Assembly: GCA_018400055.1 (NCBI GenBank) | Contig: JAGYNK010000102.1 | Coordinates: forward strand, 1-22,540 | Reading direction: 5' to 3' | From: Candidatus Moraniibacteriota bacterium | GTDB lineage: Bacteria; Patescibacteriota; Minisyncoccia; Moranbacterales; UBA9337 | DNA length: 22,540 bases | Shown here: positions 7,261 to 13,731 of the stretch, piece after piece | Numbering within the stretch: the stretch's first letter is position 1 | Layout: every line of letters starts with the position of its first letter | The notes under the pieces: generated by a model | What the model was told of the DNA's origin: nothing | The model's database searches: none | Seen by the model: only the letters and a program-made list of their open reading frames with translations | Program-made: the position numbers and the translations under genes

Positions 7261-7632
7261 ATGAAACACAAGAAAACGGGCAGAAAACTAAGCCGGGTCA
7301 GGAAACAAAGAAGGGCGTTGTTGAAAACGCTCTTGGGAAGTTTAATAATGAACGGAAAAATCGTTACCACTGAGGCCAAAGCGAAGGAAATAAATCCCAG
7401 ACTGGATAAAATTATCAGCCGGGTCAAGAAAATGCAAAGCGGAAAAATTGACAAAGTGGCGACTATAAGGATTTTAAAAAACAGAATTCCCTATGAAGCG
7501 GTTAAGAAAATAATGGAAGATTATTCGGAAAATTTCAAAGCCAGAAACAGTGGGTATGCGAGAATCGTAAAATTAAAAAACAGAGAAAGCGATAAAGCCA
7601 AAATGGCGATGATTGAAATAATAAATCGCTAA
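7261..7632 (+). CDS. rplQ: 50S ribosomal protein bL17
   Basis: bL17 is a large-subunit protein near the exit tunnel. The 123 residues start MKHKKTGRKLSRVRKQRRALLKTLLGSLIMNGKIVTTEAKAKE, as expected for the family, and end with the usual ARIVKLKNRESDKAKMAMIEII. The start lies 29 bases after rpoA, with no SD. The gene closes the classical alpha-operon block before rplM-rpsI. Confidence 0.96.
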   Translation: MKHKKTGRKLSRVRKQRRALLKTLLGSLIMNGKIVTTEAKAKEINPRLDKIISRVKKMQSGKIDKVATIRILKNRIPYEAVKKIMEDYSENFKARNSGYARIVKLKNRESDKAKMAMIEIINR

Positions 7633-7681
7633 TCAACGCTAATTTTATTGCGAATAATCTAGAATAGTAAAAATCCTTCTT

Positions 7682-7714
7682 GTTTTATCCTTTGCAAAAG
7701 GCGAAGAATAAAAC
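7682..7714 (+). other. Hairpin upstream of rplM
   Basis: gttttat (7682-7688) pairs with ataaaac (7708-7714). Inside is ccttt/aaagg (7689-7693 with 7697-7701), with a 6-nt one-sided bulge. It lies in the 134-base gap between rplQ and rplM and could be a leader or processing element. No clear promoter was found in the gap. Confidence 0.35.
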
Positions 7715-7766
7715 TATTTAGGGACTATTAGAGCATAATTTGTGTAGATTAGAGATCTAAATCATT

Positions 7767-8180
7767 ATGAACAGAAAATATCATTTATTTAACGCCCAGG
7801 GAAAGATTTTAGGACGTTTGGCGGTTGAAACCGCAAAGATTCTCAGTGGGCGAAATAAAGTTGATTTTACTCCCAATGTAGACGGAGGAGATTTTGTTGT
7901 GATAACTAATGCTGATGAAATAAGAGTTACCGGCAACAAAACTAAAGATAAAATATATTATCGTTTTAGCGGTTATCCCGGGGGAATTTCTAAGATAGCC
8001 TTCAAAGATCAAATTAAAAAAGATTCTAGGAAAATTATAAAAAGTGCAGTTTATGGAATGCTTCCTAAAAACAGACTGAGAAATTGTATGTTAAGAAGGT
8101 TAAGAATTTACAAAAAGGACGCTCCTAAGGAATATAAATCTCTAATTAACATCAATTCAATCGCAAATAATCAAAAATAA
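7767..8180 (+). CDS. rplM: 50S ribosomal protein uL13
   Basis: uL13 is an early-assembly large-subunit protein. The 137 residues show YHLFNAQGKILGRLAVETAKILSGRNK, DGGDFVVITNADEIRVTGNK, YYRFSGYPGGI and the AVYGMLPKNRLRNCMLRRLRIYKK block that identifies the family. Length is slightly under the E. coli protein (142). Followed six bases later by rpsI, as in most bacteria. Confidence 0.96.
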   Translation: MNRKYHLFNAQGKILGRLAVETAKILSGRNKVDFTPNVDGGDFVVITNADEIRVTGNKTKDKIYYRFSGYPGGISKIAFKDQIKKDSRKIIKSAVYGMLPKNRLRNCMLRRLRIYKKDAPKEYKSLININSIANNQK

Positions 8181-8186
8181 TAAGTT

Positions 8187-8639
8187 ATGACGGAAAAAGC
8201 TAAAGAAAAAAAGAATATTAAAAAGGCGATTAAGAAAACCGAAAAGTATTTTTACGCTGTCGGTCGCAAAAAAACTTCAGTGGCTCAAGTTCGTGTCTAT
8301 CCCGAGAAAAAAGCGGGCGAAGAAGACTTAATTGTAAATGGTAGAAAAATGAAAAAATATTTTCCTGTTTTGGCGCTGCAAAATTTTTTTCTGGAACCGA
8401 TTAAGCTGGCAGGACTGCAAAATAAATTGCGGATATCCATTCTGGCCAAAGGCGGGGGTTTAAGCGGTCAAGCCGGAGCGTCTCGACTGGGAATTGCCAG
8501 AGCGCTGGTTAAATTAGACAAAGATTTTAAAAAGCCGCTTAAAAGCGCCGGTTTCTTGTCTCGGGACGCAAGAAAAGTGGAAAGGAAAAAGCCTGGGCTA
8601 AAGAAAGCCCGCCGCGCTCCCCAATGGCAGAAACGGTAA
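8187..8639 (+). CDS. rpsI: 30S ribosomal protein uS9
   Basis: uS9 is a head protein of the 30S subunit whose C-terminal tail reaches the P-site tRNA. Of 150 residues, the first 20 are a Lys-rich extension. The core begins YFYAVGRKKTSVAQVRVYP and contains KGGGLSGQAGASRLGIARALV. It ends in RKKPGLKKARRAPQWQKR, the conserved tail whose final Arg contacts tRNA. It is the last gene of the operon, before the terminator at 8704. Confidence 0.96.
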   Translation: MTEKAKEKKNIKKAIKKTEKYFYAVGRKKTSVAQVRVYPEKKAGEEDLIVNGRKMKKYFPVLALQNFFLEPIKLAGLQNKLRISILAKGGGLSGQAGASRLGIARALVKLDKDFKKPLKSAGFLSRDARKVERKKPGLKKARRAPQWQKR

Positions 8640-8703
8640 TTTCTTACAAACTTTTATACAATTTTATCTAAGCAGATTCAGATGAGATAAAAAAGCCTAC
8701 AAA

Positions 8704-8734
8704 AAAACACTGGAGCTCAATACAGTGTTTTTTT
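8704..8734. terminator. Bidirectional terminator between rpsI and the PEGA gene
   Basis: aaaacactg (8704-8712) and cagtgtttt (8723-8731) form a 9-bp stem, with an A run on one side and a T run on the other. It can therefore end both converging transcripts. A weaker ttttatct/agataaaa hairpin lies just upstream at 8662-8692. Confidence 0.85.
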
Positions 8735-8784
8735 ATTTCAATTTTCTTTAATAAAAGTTATAGAATCTCTATTATCAAAACAAT

Positions 8785-10242
8785 CTATCGTCCCAAAAAT
8801 CCATTTTTATCGGGAAATTCAATAGAATATAAATCAGAAAAATCTTGCTCAATATCCGTAAAATATAATTTGTTCTCAGAAAAATCGGCCACTACTCGAG
8901 AATTTCTATCGTTGATTTCTATAATGTCCATAATATTATAATGCTCACGGTGATCCAATTCAATTATTTTTACAGTATCCGGTGTGCTGAAAATAATATG
9001 CTCATATTCCTTTGACCATTGAACATTTTTAATGTTGCAAGAAAATCTGGTAATAAGCTTGGTTTCGTTTTCCTGTCTTACGGGCTGAACTTCCCAATCG
9101 CGAGTAAAATAGACAAAAATTTCCTGGTCGTTCCAATAGAGAAGCTTTTTTCCGTCATTTGAAAATTGAACACCCGATATTTTTTCTTCCGGCTGGTTGA
9201 AATATTTATCTTTTTCACCCTCATTGTAAATATAAAGTTCTCCTTCCTCGCTGATGACGGCTATCCTTTTTTCGTCATAAGCGATAACGCGAAATTTGGA
9301 ATTTTCCGAAATGTTTACAGGGGAAGCTGTTATCTGTTTTTTGGAATTACCGTTTTTTAAATCAGCCTTGTAAATTATTCCATTATCTAACTGAAGATAA
9401 AAAATACTTGAGGAAGAAAGATCGTATCCGGCTATATTTTGGGCTAAAATTTTATTCTCCTCCGGTCTTTCAAGGTTTAACCTGTGCAGATTCTTTTCTG
9501 AGACATAAAATAGAAAATTTTTACTGGAGGAATCCCATCTGACATTGGATATCTCTTCTTCCATTATAATATCATTAAGCTTAAGGGACTGTTTGCTTTC
9601 AACATCCGTAACAAAATAATATTTCTTGCTTTCTTTTTGAACCGGGATTATAATCTTATGAGCCTGCGGAGACCATTCTATGTTTTCTTTTTCATCATCT
9701 GTAAAGCCATATTCCTTGGAGGAAAATATATTCTCTGATTTTCCGGTTTTAATTTCGATCCTTTTTACCAAGAATTCTCCAGTTTCTTTCTCATTTTGGA
9801 CGTAAACCATTGCGTCGTTCTTGGGAGATATGAAAAATTTTTCTATTTGGCGAGCGGAATATTTTTCCGGAACATAATTTTCTTTAACCAGAAGAACGTT
9901 CCAGAATTCCGTTGAAATTCCGCTATGGACAGGCACTTTTTTAGACCAAGTATTGTAGCCGGGCGCTCCCACTTCTATTAAATGGCTTTGAGGTTTAATG
10001 CCGTTAATGTGGTAGGAATTATTTAAGTAGTTCATTTTCTTATTGGAAGCCGGCTTGCCGTCAATAAAAATATTCACCTTTTGGGGGATAGGCTTTATGG
10101 TGATAGCTCCCGTGTAAACAAAAATTCCTTTTTCAAAATTAAAACGGTAGCCCAAAGAATAAAAAACAACCAGTATCGCTGTAAAAAAGAAAATCAGCGC
10201 CAAGAGCCAAAAAAATATTTTTCTTGTGTTTATTTTAACCAT
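8785..10242 (-). CDS. Membrane-anchored PEGA-domain / beta-propeller protein
   Basis: Of 485 residues, a transmembrane helix spans about 9-30. A PEGA-like domain covers about 44-120 (ITIKPIPQKVNIFIDGKPASNKKM, then HLIEVGAPGYNTWSKKVPV). The remaining about 350 residues are repeated beta-strand blades of the WD40/TolB type, with recurrent short motifs such as FISPKNDAMVY, IEWSPQAHKIIIP, VRWDSSSKNFLFY and VQFSNDGKKLLYW. It should project outside the membrane and bind a partner or wall component, but no enzymatic residues are evident. Divergent from the membrane protein at 10297. Start ATG at 10242; no SD. Confidence 0.75.
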   Translation of the reverse strand: MVKINTRKIFFWLLALIFFFTAILVVFYSLGYRFNFEKGIFVYTGAITIKPIPQKVNIFIDGKPASNKKMNYLNNSYHINGIKPQSHLIEVGAPGYNTWSKKVPVHSGISTEFWNVLLVKENYVPEKYSARQIEKFFISPKNDAMVYVQNEKETGEFLVKRIEIKTGKSENIFSSKEYGFTDDEKENIEWSPQAHKIIIPVQKESKKYYFVTDVESKQSLKLNDIIMEEEISNVRWDSSSKNFLFYVSEKNLHRLNLERPEENKILAQNIAGYDLSSSSIFYLQLDNGIIYKADLKNGNSKKQITASPVNISENSKFRVIAYDEKRIAVISEEGELYIYNEGEKDKYFNQPEEKISGVQFSNDGKKLLYWNDQEIFVYFTRDWEVQPVRQENETKLITRFSCNIKNVQWSKEYEHIIFSTPDTVKIIELDHREHYNIMDIIEINDRNSRVVADFSENKLYFTDIEQDFSDLYSIEFPDKNGFLGR

Positions 10243-10296
10243 ATTTTACAATATAATAGTAACGGAGAGTTTTATTTTTGTCTAATTTATAAAAAT

Positions 10297-10794
10297 ATGT
10301 TAAACAGCTTATTTTTAAAAATGGGAATTTCGGATAAATTGGCCGGAGATATATCGCTTTTTTTAGTTCTGATAGCGATAAGTTTAATGTTTGGAATGTT
10401 TGTGGGAAGATTTCGTCTGGCGAATATTTTAATCAACATTTACATAGCGCTGGCCATTTTAACCGCTATTCCGAATAGTTTTTTAAGCTTTTCTTCCAAT
10501 GCGAATCTGTTATTATTTCTACTTATATTGATAGCGCTAACTATTTTGGGTGACAGCCTATTTGATATTCACATTCCCAGCTCGGGCTCGGGTTTTTTCG
10601 GCCGCTTAGTGGTAATGAGTTTTTTGGAAGTGGGCCTTATTTTTAGCATAGTTATATCCATGCTTCCTCACGATAAATTGCTGGAATATTTTTCCCAAAA
10701 TATGTATCAGTATTTTGCTTCTTCCTACGCTATGATTTTCTGGATGGCGGCCCCGCTGTTATTTCTATTCTTTATCAATAAAAAGTCCAAATAA
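10297..10794 (+). CDS. Small multi-pass membrane protein, unknown function
   Basis: 165 residues from ATG 10297 (MLNSLFLKMGISDK). The upstream in-frame codons to 10081 lie inside the divergent gene and are not membrane-like, so the longer start was rejected. About four or five hydrophobic helices are visible (for example LFLVLIAISLMFGMFVG, LLLFLLILIALTIL and FWMAAPLLFLFFI), and the protein ends KKSK. No family was recognised. A TATAAT at 10252-10257 could be its -10 box, but no good -35 is seen. Followed by a terminator. Confidence 0.7.
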   Translation: MLNSLFLKMGISDKLAGDISLFLVLIAISLMFGMFVGRFRLANILINIYIALAILTAIPNSFLSFSSNANLLLFLLILIALTILGDSLFDIHIPSSGSGFFGRLVVMSFLEVGLIFSIVISMLPHDKLLEYFSQNMYQYFASSYAMIFWMAAPLLFLFFINKKSK

Positions 10795-10801
10795 AAGCTT
10801 T

Positions 10802-10832
10802 AAAAAATTACTGGCTTTTCCAGTAATTTTTT
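10802..10832. terminator. Bidirectional terminator (membrane gene / tRNA-Lys)
   Basis: aaaaaattactgg (10802-10814) and ccagtaatttttt (10820-10832) form a perfect 13-bp stem with a 5-nt loop. The A/T runs let it serve both strands. Confidence 0.88.
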
Positions 10833-10851
10833 GCGTGTGGTTTTATTTTTG

Positions 10852-10925
10852 TCCGCCCGACAGGATTTGAACCTGTGACCGTTTGCTTAAAAGGCAACTG
10901 CTCTACCAAGCTGAGCTACGGGCGG
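10852..10925 (-). tRNA. tRNA-Lys (anticodon TTT)
   Basis: 74 nt. The 7-bp acceptor stem is CCGCCCG/CGGGCGG, and the D arm is GCTC/GAGC. The anticodon loop CTTTTAA gives anticodon TTT. The T arm is ACAGG/CCTGT with loop TTCAAAT, and the discriminator is A. CCA is not encoded, so the CCA-adding enzyme is needed. Pair 27-43 is a G-A mismatch. Confidence 0.95.
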
Positions 10926-10949
10926 TTAAATAATTATAGGACAAATACT

Positions 10950-10977
10950 ATTGTACTATAAAATATGCTTAGGTCAA
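10950..10977 (-). promoter_or_regulatory. Promoter of tRNA-Lys
   Basis: On the minus strand: TTGACC (10977-10972), 16-nt spacer, TACAAT (10955-10950). Start is expected about 18 nt ahead of the mature tRNA. Confidence 0.65.
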
Positions 10978-11125
10978 GCTTTCGGTTTTGGCCTCTTGCC
11001 ATAAAAAAGATTCAGTGTTAAGCTTTGATTAAAGTTTTCGTAAAATTTTACCCGGAGGATATTCTATTTAAAATAAAAAATTTTATCGGAAAAATAAAGA
11101 ATATAATTTTTTAAATTCATTTTTT

Positions 11126-11320
11126 ATGCCGGTACCAAAGAAAAGGCACAATAAAAGCAGAAGAGACAGGAGAAGAGCCAATCAAAAAATTAGTGCTAAA
11201 AAGCTTCAAAAATGTCCCAAATGCGGTTATCTTATGTTGCCTCATCGCGCTTGTCCCAAATGCGGTTTTTACAAGGGAAGGGAAGTGATAAATGTTTTGA
11301 AGGAAAAAAAGAAGAAATAA
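11126..11320 (+). CDS. rpmF: 50S ribosomal protein bL32
   Basis: A small large-subunit protein. The 64 residues have the typical MPVPKKRHNKSRRDRRRA start and a zinc ribbon C-x2-C-x9-C-x2-C (CPKCGYLMLPHRACPKC, residues 30-46). An upstream TATAAT at 11102-11107 lacks a convincing -35. No SD. nusB follows 85 bases later. Confidence 0.96.
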   Translation: MPVPKKRHNKSRRDRRRANQKISAKKLQKCPKCGYLMLPHRACPKCGFYKGREVINVLKEKKKK

Positions 11321-11405
11321 TTTCGGATGTTTAAAATATTCCGCCTATTGTTTATGGAAAAAATAATAAGCGGTTAGCTTTTGATAAATTGAAATATTTA
11401 TTATT

Positions 11406-11912
11406 ATGGCAAACAGGCATCTTCAAAGATCAATATCCATGCAGTCGCTTTTTGAGTGGGATTTTCAAGGTTGCCAAAATAAAAAAATACCCGAAATTAT
11501 TAAGCGCAATGTGGAAAATTTTTCTTCCGGATCAAGCGAGGCGGATTTTGCCAATTCTTTGACGGAGGGTGTTTTGAAATATAAAGAAGAAATAGACAAG
11601 CTGATTGAAAAATGTGCTCCGGAATGGCCGATTGCCCAAATCACAATTATAGACAGAAATATTTTAAGAATAGGAATATTCGAGCTTATTTATGGAAATT
11701 ATGAAGAAGTTCCTCCCAAGGTAGCTATCAATGAGGCCATAGAATTGGCTAAAGCGTTTGGCGGACCTAATTCCGCTAAATTCGTAAACGGAGTATTGGG
11801 AACAATTTATCGCGAAATGGGAGAGCCAATGAAAGATGACAGCTCCGAAAAAAGAAAATTAAGCCAAGTTCAAAAAAACAAAGATTTAAAACAAGAAAAA
11901 AGTAACCAATAA
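11406..11912 (+). CDS. nusB: Transcription antitermination factor NusB
   Basis: NusB binds boxA RNA with S10 in rRNA antitermination complexes. The 168 residues are all-helical with the family landmarks MANRHLQRSISMQSLFEWDF, VDRNILR-like IIDRNILRIGIFELIYG (about residues 80-97) and PPKVAINEAIELAKAFGGPNSAKFVNGVLG (about 102-131). A Lys/Glu-rich tail of about 30 residues follows. It sits between rpmF and rnc, consistent with an rRNA/ribosome-maturation cluster. No SD. Confidence 0.95.
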   Translation: MANRHLQRSISMQSLFEWDFQGCQNKKIPEIIKRNVENFSSGSSEADFANSLTEGVLKYKEEIDKLIEKCAPEWPIAQITIIDRNILRIGIFELIYGNYEEVPPKVAINEAIELAKAFGGPNSAKFVNGVLGTIYREMGEPMKDDSSEKRKLSQVQKNKDLKQEKSNQ

Positions 11913-11917
11913 TTAAT

Positions 11918-12016
11918 TTTCTAATTAAAAATTTCCAATTTACCATAACTAAAAACCGATCATTTATTTTTTATCAAAGCTGATCCTGTTGGAAATTAGA
12001 AATTGTTAATTAGAAA
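11918..12016 (+). repeat. Long hairpin in the rnc leader
   Basis: aatttccaa (11930-11938) pairs with ttggaaatt (11989-11997). tttctaattaa (11918-11928) pairs with ttaattagaaa (12006-12016), leaving an 8-nt bulge on the 3' side. Inside the loop, gatca/tgatc can pair. That makes about 20 bp of duplex directly upstream of the RNase III gene. It could be an RNase III cleavage site or an AT-rich intergenic repeat. Confidence 0.5.
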
Positions 12017-12029
12017 TTTTCCAATAGCC

Positions 12030-12716
12030 ATGACTATTGAAAATTTTGCCGAAAAGTTAAAAATAAAATTCAATAATTTAGACCTTCTTCGCGAAGCCTT
12101 AACACATCGCTCTTATCTTAATGAAAATCGCGGACACAAACTGGACCATAACGAAAGACTGGAATTTTTGGGAGACGCGGTGTTAGAACTGTCTGTAACT
12201 AATTATCTGTATAAAAATTATCCCAATCCCGAAGGCGATCTTACCAGCTGGAGATCGGCTTTGGTAAACGGAGAAATGCTGGCGAAAGTTTCTAAGCAAT
12301 TAAACGTGGATAAGTATTTATTGATGAGTAAGGGGGAGGCTAAGGATACCGGGAGGGCTAGGCAATATCTTTTGGCCAATGCTATGGAAGCGATTATCGG
12401 AGCGATTTATCTTGATCAGGGATATGCCGTAGCGGAAAAATTTATTCTGGAAAATATAGTGGTAAACTTAAACGAAGTTTTGAAAGAAAAGACTTATATG
12501 GACGCCAAGAGCTATTTTCAGGAAAAATCGCAAGAGTATGAAAAAATCACTCCCAGTTATAAATTAATAAAAGAATGGGGCCCGGACCACGACAAACATT
12601 TTGTCGTGGGAGTTTATTTGGGCGATGAATTGATTGCCGAAGGGGAAGGAATATCCAAGCAGGACGCCCAAAGAAAGGCGGCTAAAAATGGATTGGAAAA
12701 GAAAAATTGGAATTAA
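12030..12716 (+). CDS. rnc: Ribonuclease III
   Basis: RNase III cuts double-stranded RNA, including rRNA precursors. The start was taken at ATG 12030 (MTIENFAEKLKIKFNNLD); a TTG 27 bases upstream would add nine residues lying in the leader hairpin. The 228 residues match family length. The RNase III domain includes ALTHRSY (about 27-33) and the signature NERLEFLGDAVLEL (about 41-54) with the metal-binding Glu/Asp, plus NAMEAIIGAIYLDQG. A dsRNA-binding domain follows (about 158-225; DAKSYFQEKSQ to DAQRKAAKNGLE). Confidence 0.95.
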   Translation: MTIENFAEKLKIKFNNLDLLREALTHRSYLNENRGHKLDHNERLEFLGDAVLELSVTNYLYKNYPNPEGDLTSWRSALVNGEMLAKVSKQLNVDKYLLMSKGEAKDTGRARQYLLANAMEAIIGAIYLDQGYAVAEKFILENIVVNLNEVLKEKTYMDAKSYFQEKSQEYEKITPSYKLIKEWGPDHDKHFVVGVYLGDELIAEGEGISKQDAQRKAAKNGLEKKNWN

Positions 12717-12793
12717 AAATAATATATATCACACTGAAGCATTAAATTCAGTTCGTTAACAAGAAAAATAAAAATATTTTAGGAGGTAAAATA

Positions 12794-12952
12794 GTGAAAA
12801 AGAAAGAGTTTATTTGTCCCGTACATGGCCATAAGATTGATAATCCTGGTTGCATCAATTGCGCCAAAGAATACACCGAGAGCAGTGGACTGATGAGATT
12901 CTTTAAAGAACTTGCAAAAAAATTGATAAGAGAAAGGAAAAAAAATGTTTAA
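12794..12952 (+). CDS. 52-aa Cys/His small protein with NPxCxxC motif
   Basis: Starts at GTG 12794, seven bases after a perfect AGGAGG (12781-12786). The 52 residues hold C8-P-V-H11 and C20-x2-C23 (IDNPGCINC), so one zinc site of CCHC kind is possible. The Lys/Arg-rich C-terminal half looks helical. The NPxCxxC followed by Tyr recalls the small proteins at 19280 and 22200. Its end overlaps the next ORF by eight bases, indicating coupled translation. Not recognised as a named family. Confidence 0.7.
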   Translation: MKKKEFICPVHGHKIDNPGCINCAKEYTESSGLMRFFKELAKKLIRERKKNV

Positions 12953-13244
12953 CGCCAAAACATCCATCGGTCCCAATTGCCTAAAAAAAATAACAAACGG
13001 GATAAAAAATATGGGCAATAATTATCCGAAGAAAGTATTTTCCTCAGATTCTAATCTTTTGGAAAAATTGCCAGAGGTAAAAGTAAAATATAATGCCTAT
13101 AACAAAATTTTTTCAGAAATTAGTTATACTTGCCCTTTTTGTTATCAAAAACTCTGGTTGAAATATCCTGATGGTCGCAGAAATATATTTTGCGATTTTT
13201 GCAAAAAAATTTTTATTCTTGAAATCAGAAGAGATTCTCAATAA
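12945..13244 (+). CDS. 99-aa protein with C-terminal zinc ribbon
   Basis: The ATG at 12945 overlaps the end of the 52-aa gene; AAAGGA lies about eight bases upstream. The N-terminal 60 residues are basic and unrecognised. The C-terminal part has two C-x2-C knuckles (CPFC, then CDFC about 17 residues later) typical of a rubredoxin-type zinc ribbon in nucleic-acid-binding or small regulatory proteins. The function is unknown. Same cluster as the small ORF at 12794, downstream of rnc. Confidence 0.68.
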   Translation: MFNAKTSIGPNCLKKITNGIKNMGNNYPKKVFSSDSNLLEKLPEVKVKYNAYNKIFSEISYTCPFCYQKLWLKYPDGRRNIFCDFCKKIFILEIRRDSQ

Positions 13245-13296
13245 TGAATTTTTGATTGAAAGGAGGTGATTCCTTATTGGCAAGCACAAGAATTTT

Positions 13297-13422
13297 ATGA
13301 GATATGCCAACCAAAGAAGGAGGATTGCCAAATGGAGAAGAATTGTTTTTATGACAAAAGCTTTGAGCCGTTTTTGGAAAGTGTTATATGCAACCCAAGA
13401 AGTTCAGCGTGAAAGGAGGTGA
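13297..13422 (+). CDS. Possible 41-aa basic peptide (frame competing with 13332)
   Basis: ATG 13297 opens a 41-codon frame, MRYANQRRRIAKWRRIVF and so on, ending ...EVQRERR at a TGA inside the second AAAGGAGGTGA. An in-frame ATT at 13276, nine bases after the first extended SD, would give 48 residues. The product would be a cationic amphipathic helix (many Arg, three Trp/Tyr). It overlaps the 26-aa frame, so at most one of the two may be real. Confidence 0.35.
   Translation: MRYANQRRRIAKWRRIVFMTKALSRFWKVLYATQEVQRERR
13332..13412 (+). CDS. 26-aa Cys-containing peptide with ideal SD
   Basis: ATG 13332 follows AAGGAGGA (13317-13324) by seven bases, the best initiation site in this stretch. The product reads MEKNCFYDKSFEPFLESVI then CNPRSSA, with two Cys. 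The same frame is open back to 13260 with two more Cys but no properly spaced start. Its TGA is the first three bases of the next extended SD motif. Function unknown. Confidence 0.45.
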   Translation: MEKNCFYDKSFEPFLESVICNPRSSA

Positions 13423-13436
13423 TCAATCTTCTGAGA

Positions 13437-13464
13437 GATACTAGGTTCTTTGAACTAAAGTATC
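13437..13464 (+). other. Hairpin after the last extended SD
   Basis: gatact (13437-13442) with agtatc (13459-13464), and gttc (13445-13448) with gaac (13452-13455), form one interrupted stem with loop ttt. It suggests that the 3' end of the small-ORF transcript is structured rather than coding. Confidence 0.45.
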
Positions 13465-13518
13465 GACGAGGGCTAATCTCCCTTGGCAAAAAATAAAGGA
13501 GGAAAAATCTGAAACTTT

Positions 13519-13546
13519 AAGCCGGAAGACGTTCCGGCTTTTTTAT
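13519..13546 (+). terminator. Rho-independent terminator of the small-ORF cluster
   Basis: aagccggaa (13519-13527) and ttccggctt (13532-13540) form a 9-bp stem with a 4-nt loop, followed by six T. From here to 13731 no further gene is seen. Confidence 0.9.
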
Positions 13547-13731
13547 TTTTCTAAAAACGAAAAATGTAGTAAGATATACTTGTGAAACACTAAACGCGTA
13601 ACCTATGAAAATGTTTTATTCCGGAGCGGCATAAAACAGCGGTTTCATATTTTGCATAGAATATTAATTTTTCCGGCAAAATTTCAGCCCGAGATGGATT
13701 ATTAAAATCAAAAAATTTTGAGGAAAATTGT

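Larger units (their letters stand above)
13257..13424 (+). other. Repeated extended Shine-Dalgarno motifs without obvious ATG starts
   Basis: tgaaaggaggtgat occurs at 13257-13270 and again at 13410-13423. Each includes a TGA followed by AAAGGAGGTGAT, matching the complement of the usual bacterial 16S 3' tail. A further AAGGAGGA lies at 13317-13324 and an AAAGGAGG at 13496-13503. Only the 13317 site has an ATG at proper spacing (13332). The 13257 site could serve ATT 13276 or TTG 13277; the 13410 and 13496 sites have only CTG nearby. Confidence 0.6.

Noticed and set aside
10081..10296. Longer start for the small membrane protein
   Set aside because: The extra 72 codons overlap the divergent PEGA gene and are not hydrophobic. 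ATG 10297 gives a clean membrane protein.
13257..13424. 16S rRNA gene fragment
   Set aside because: Only about 12-14 bases match, as the complement of the 16S tail, which is what an SD site does. No flanking rRNA sequence.
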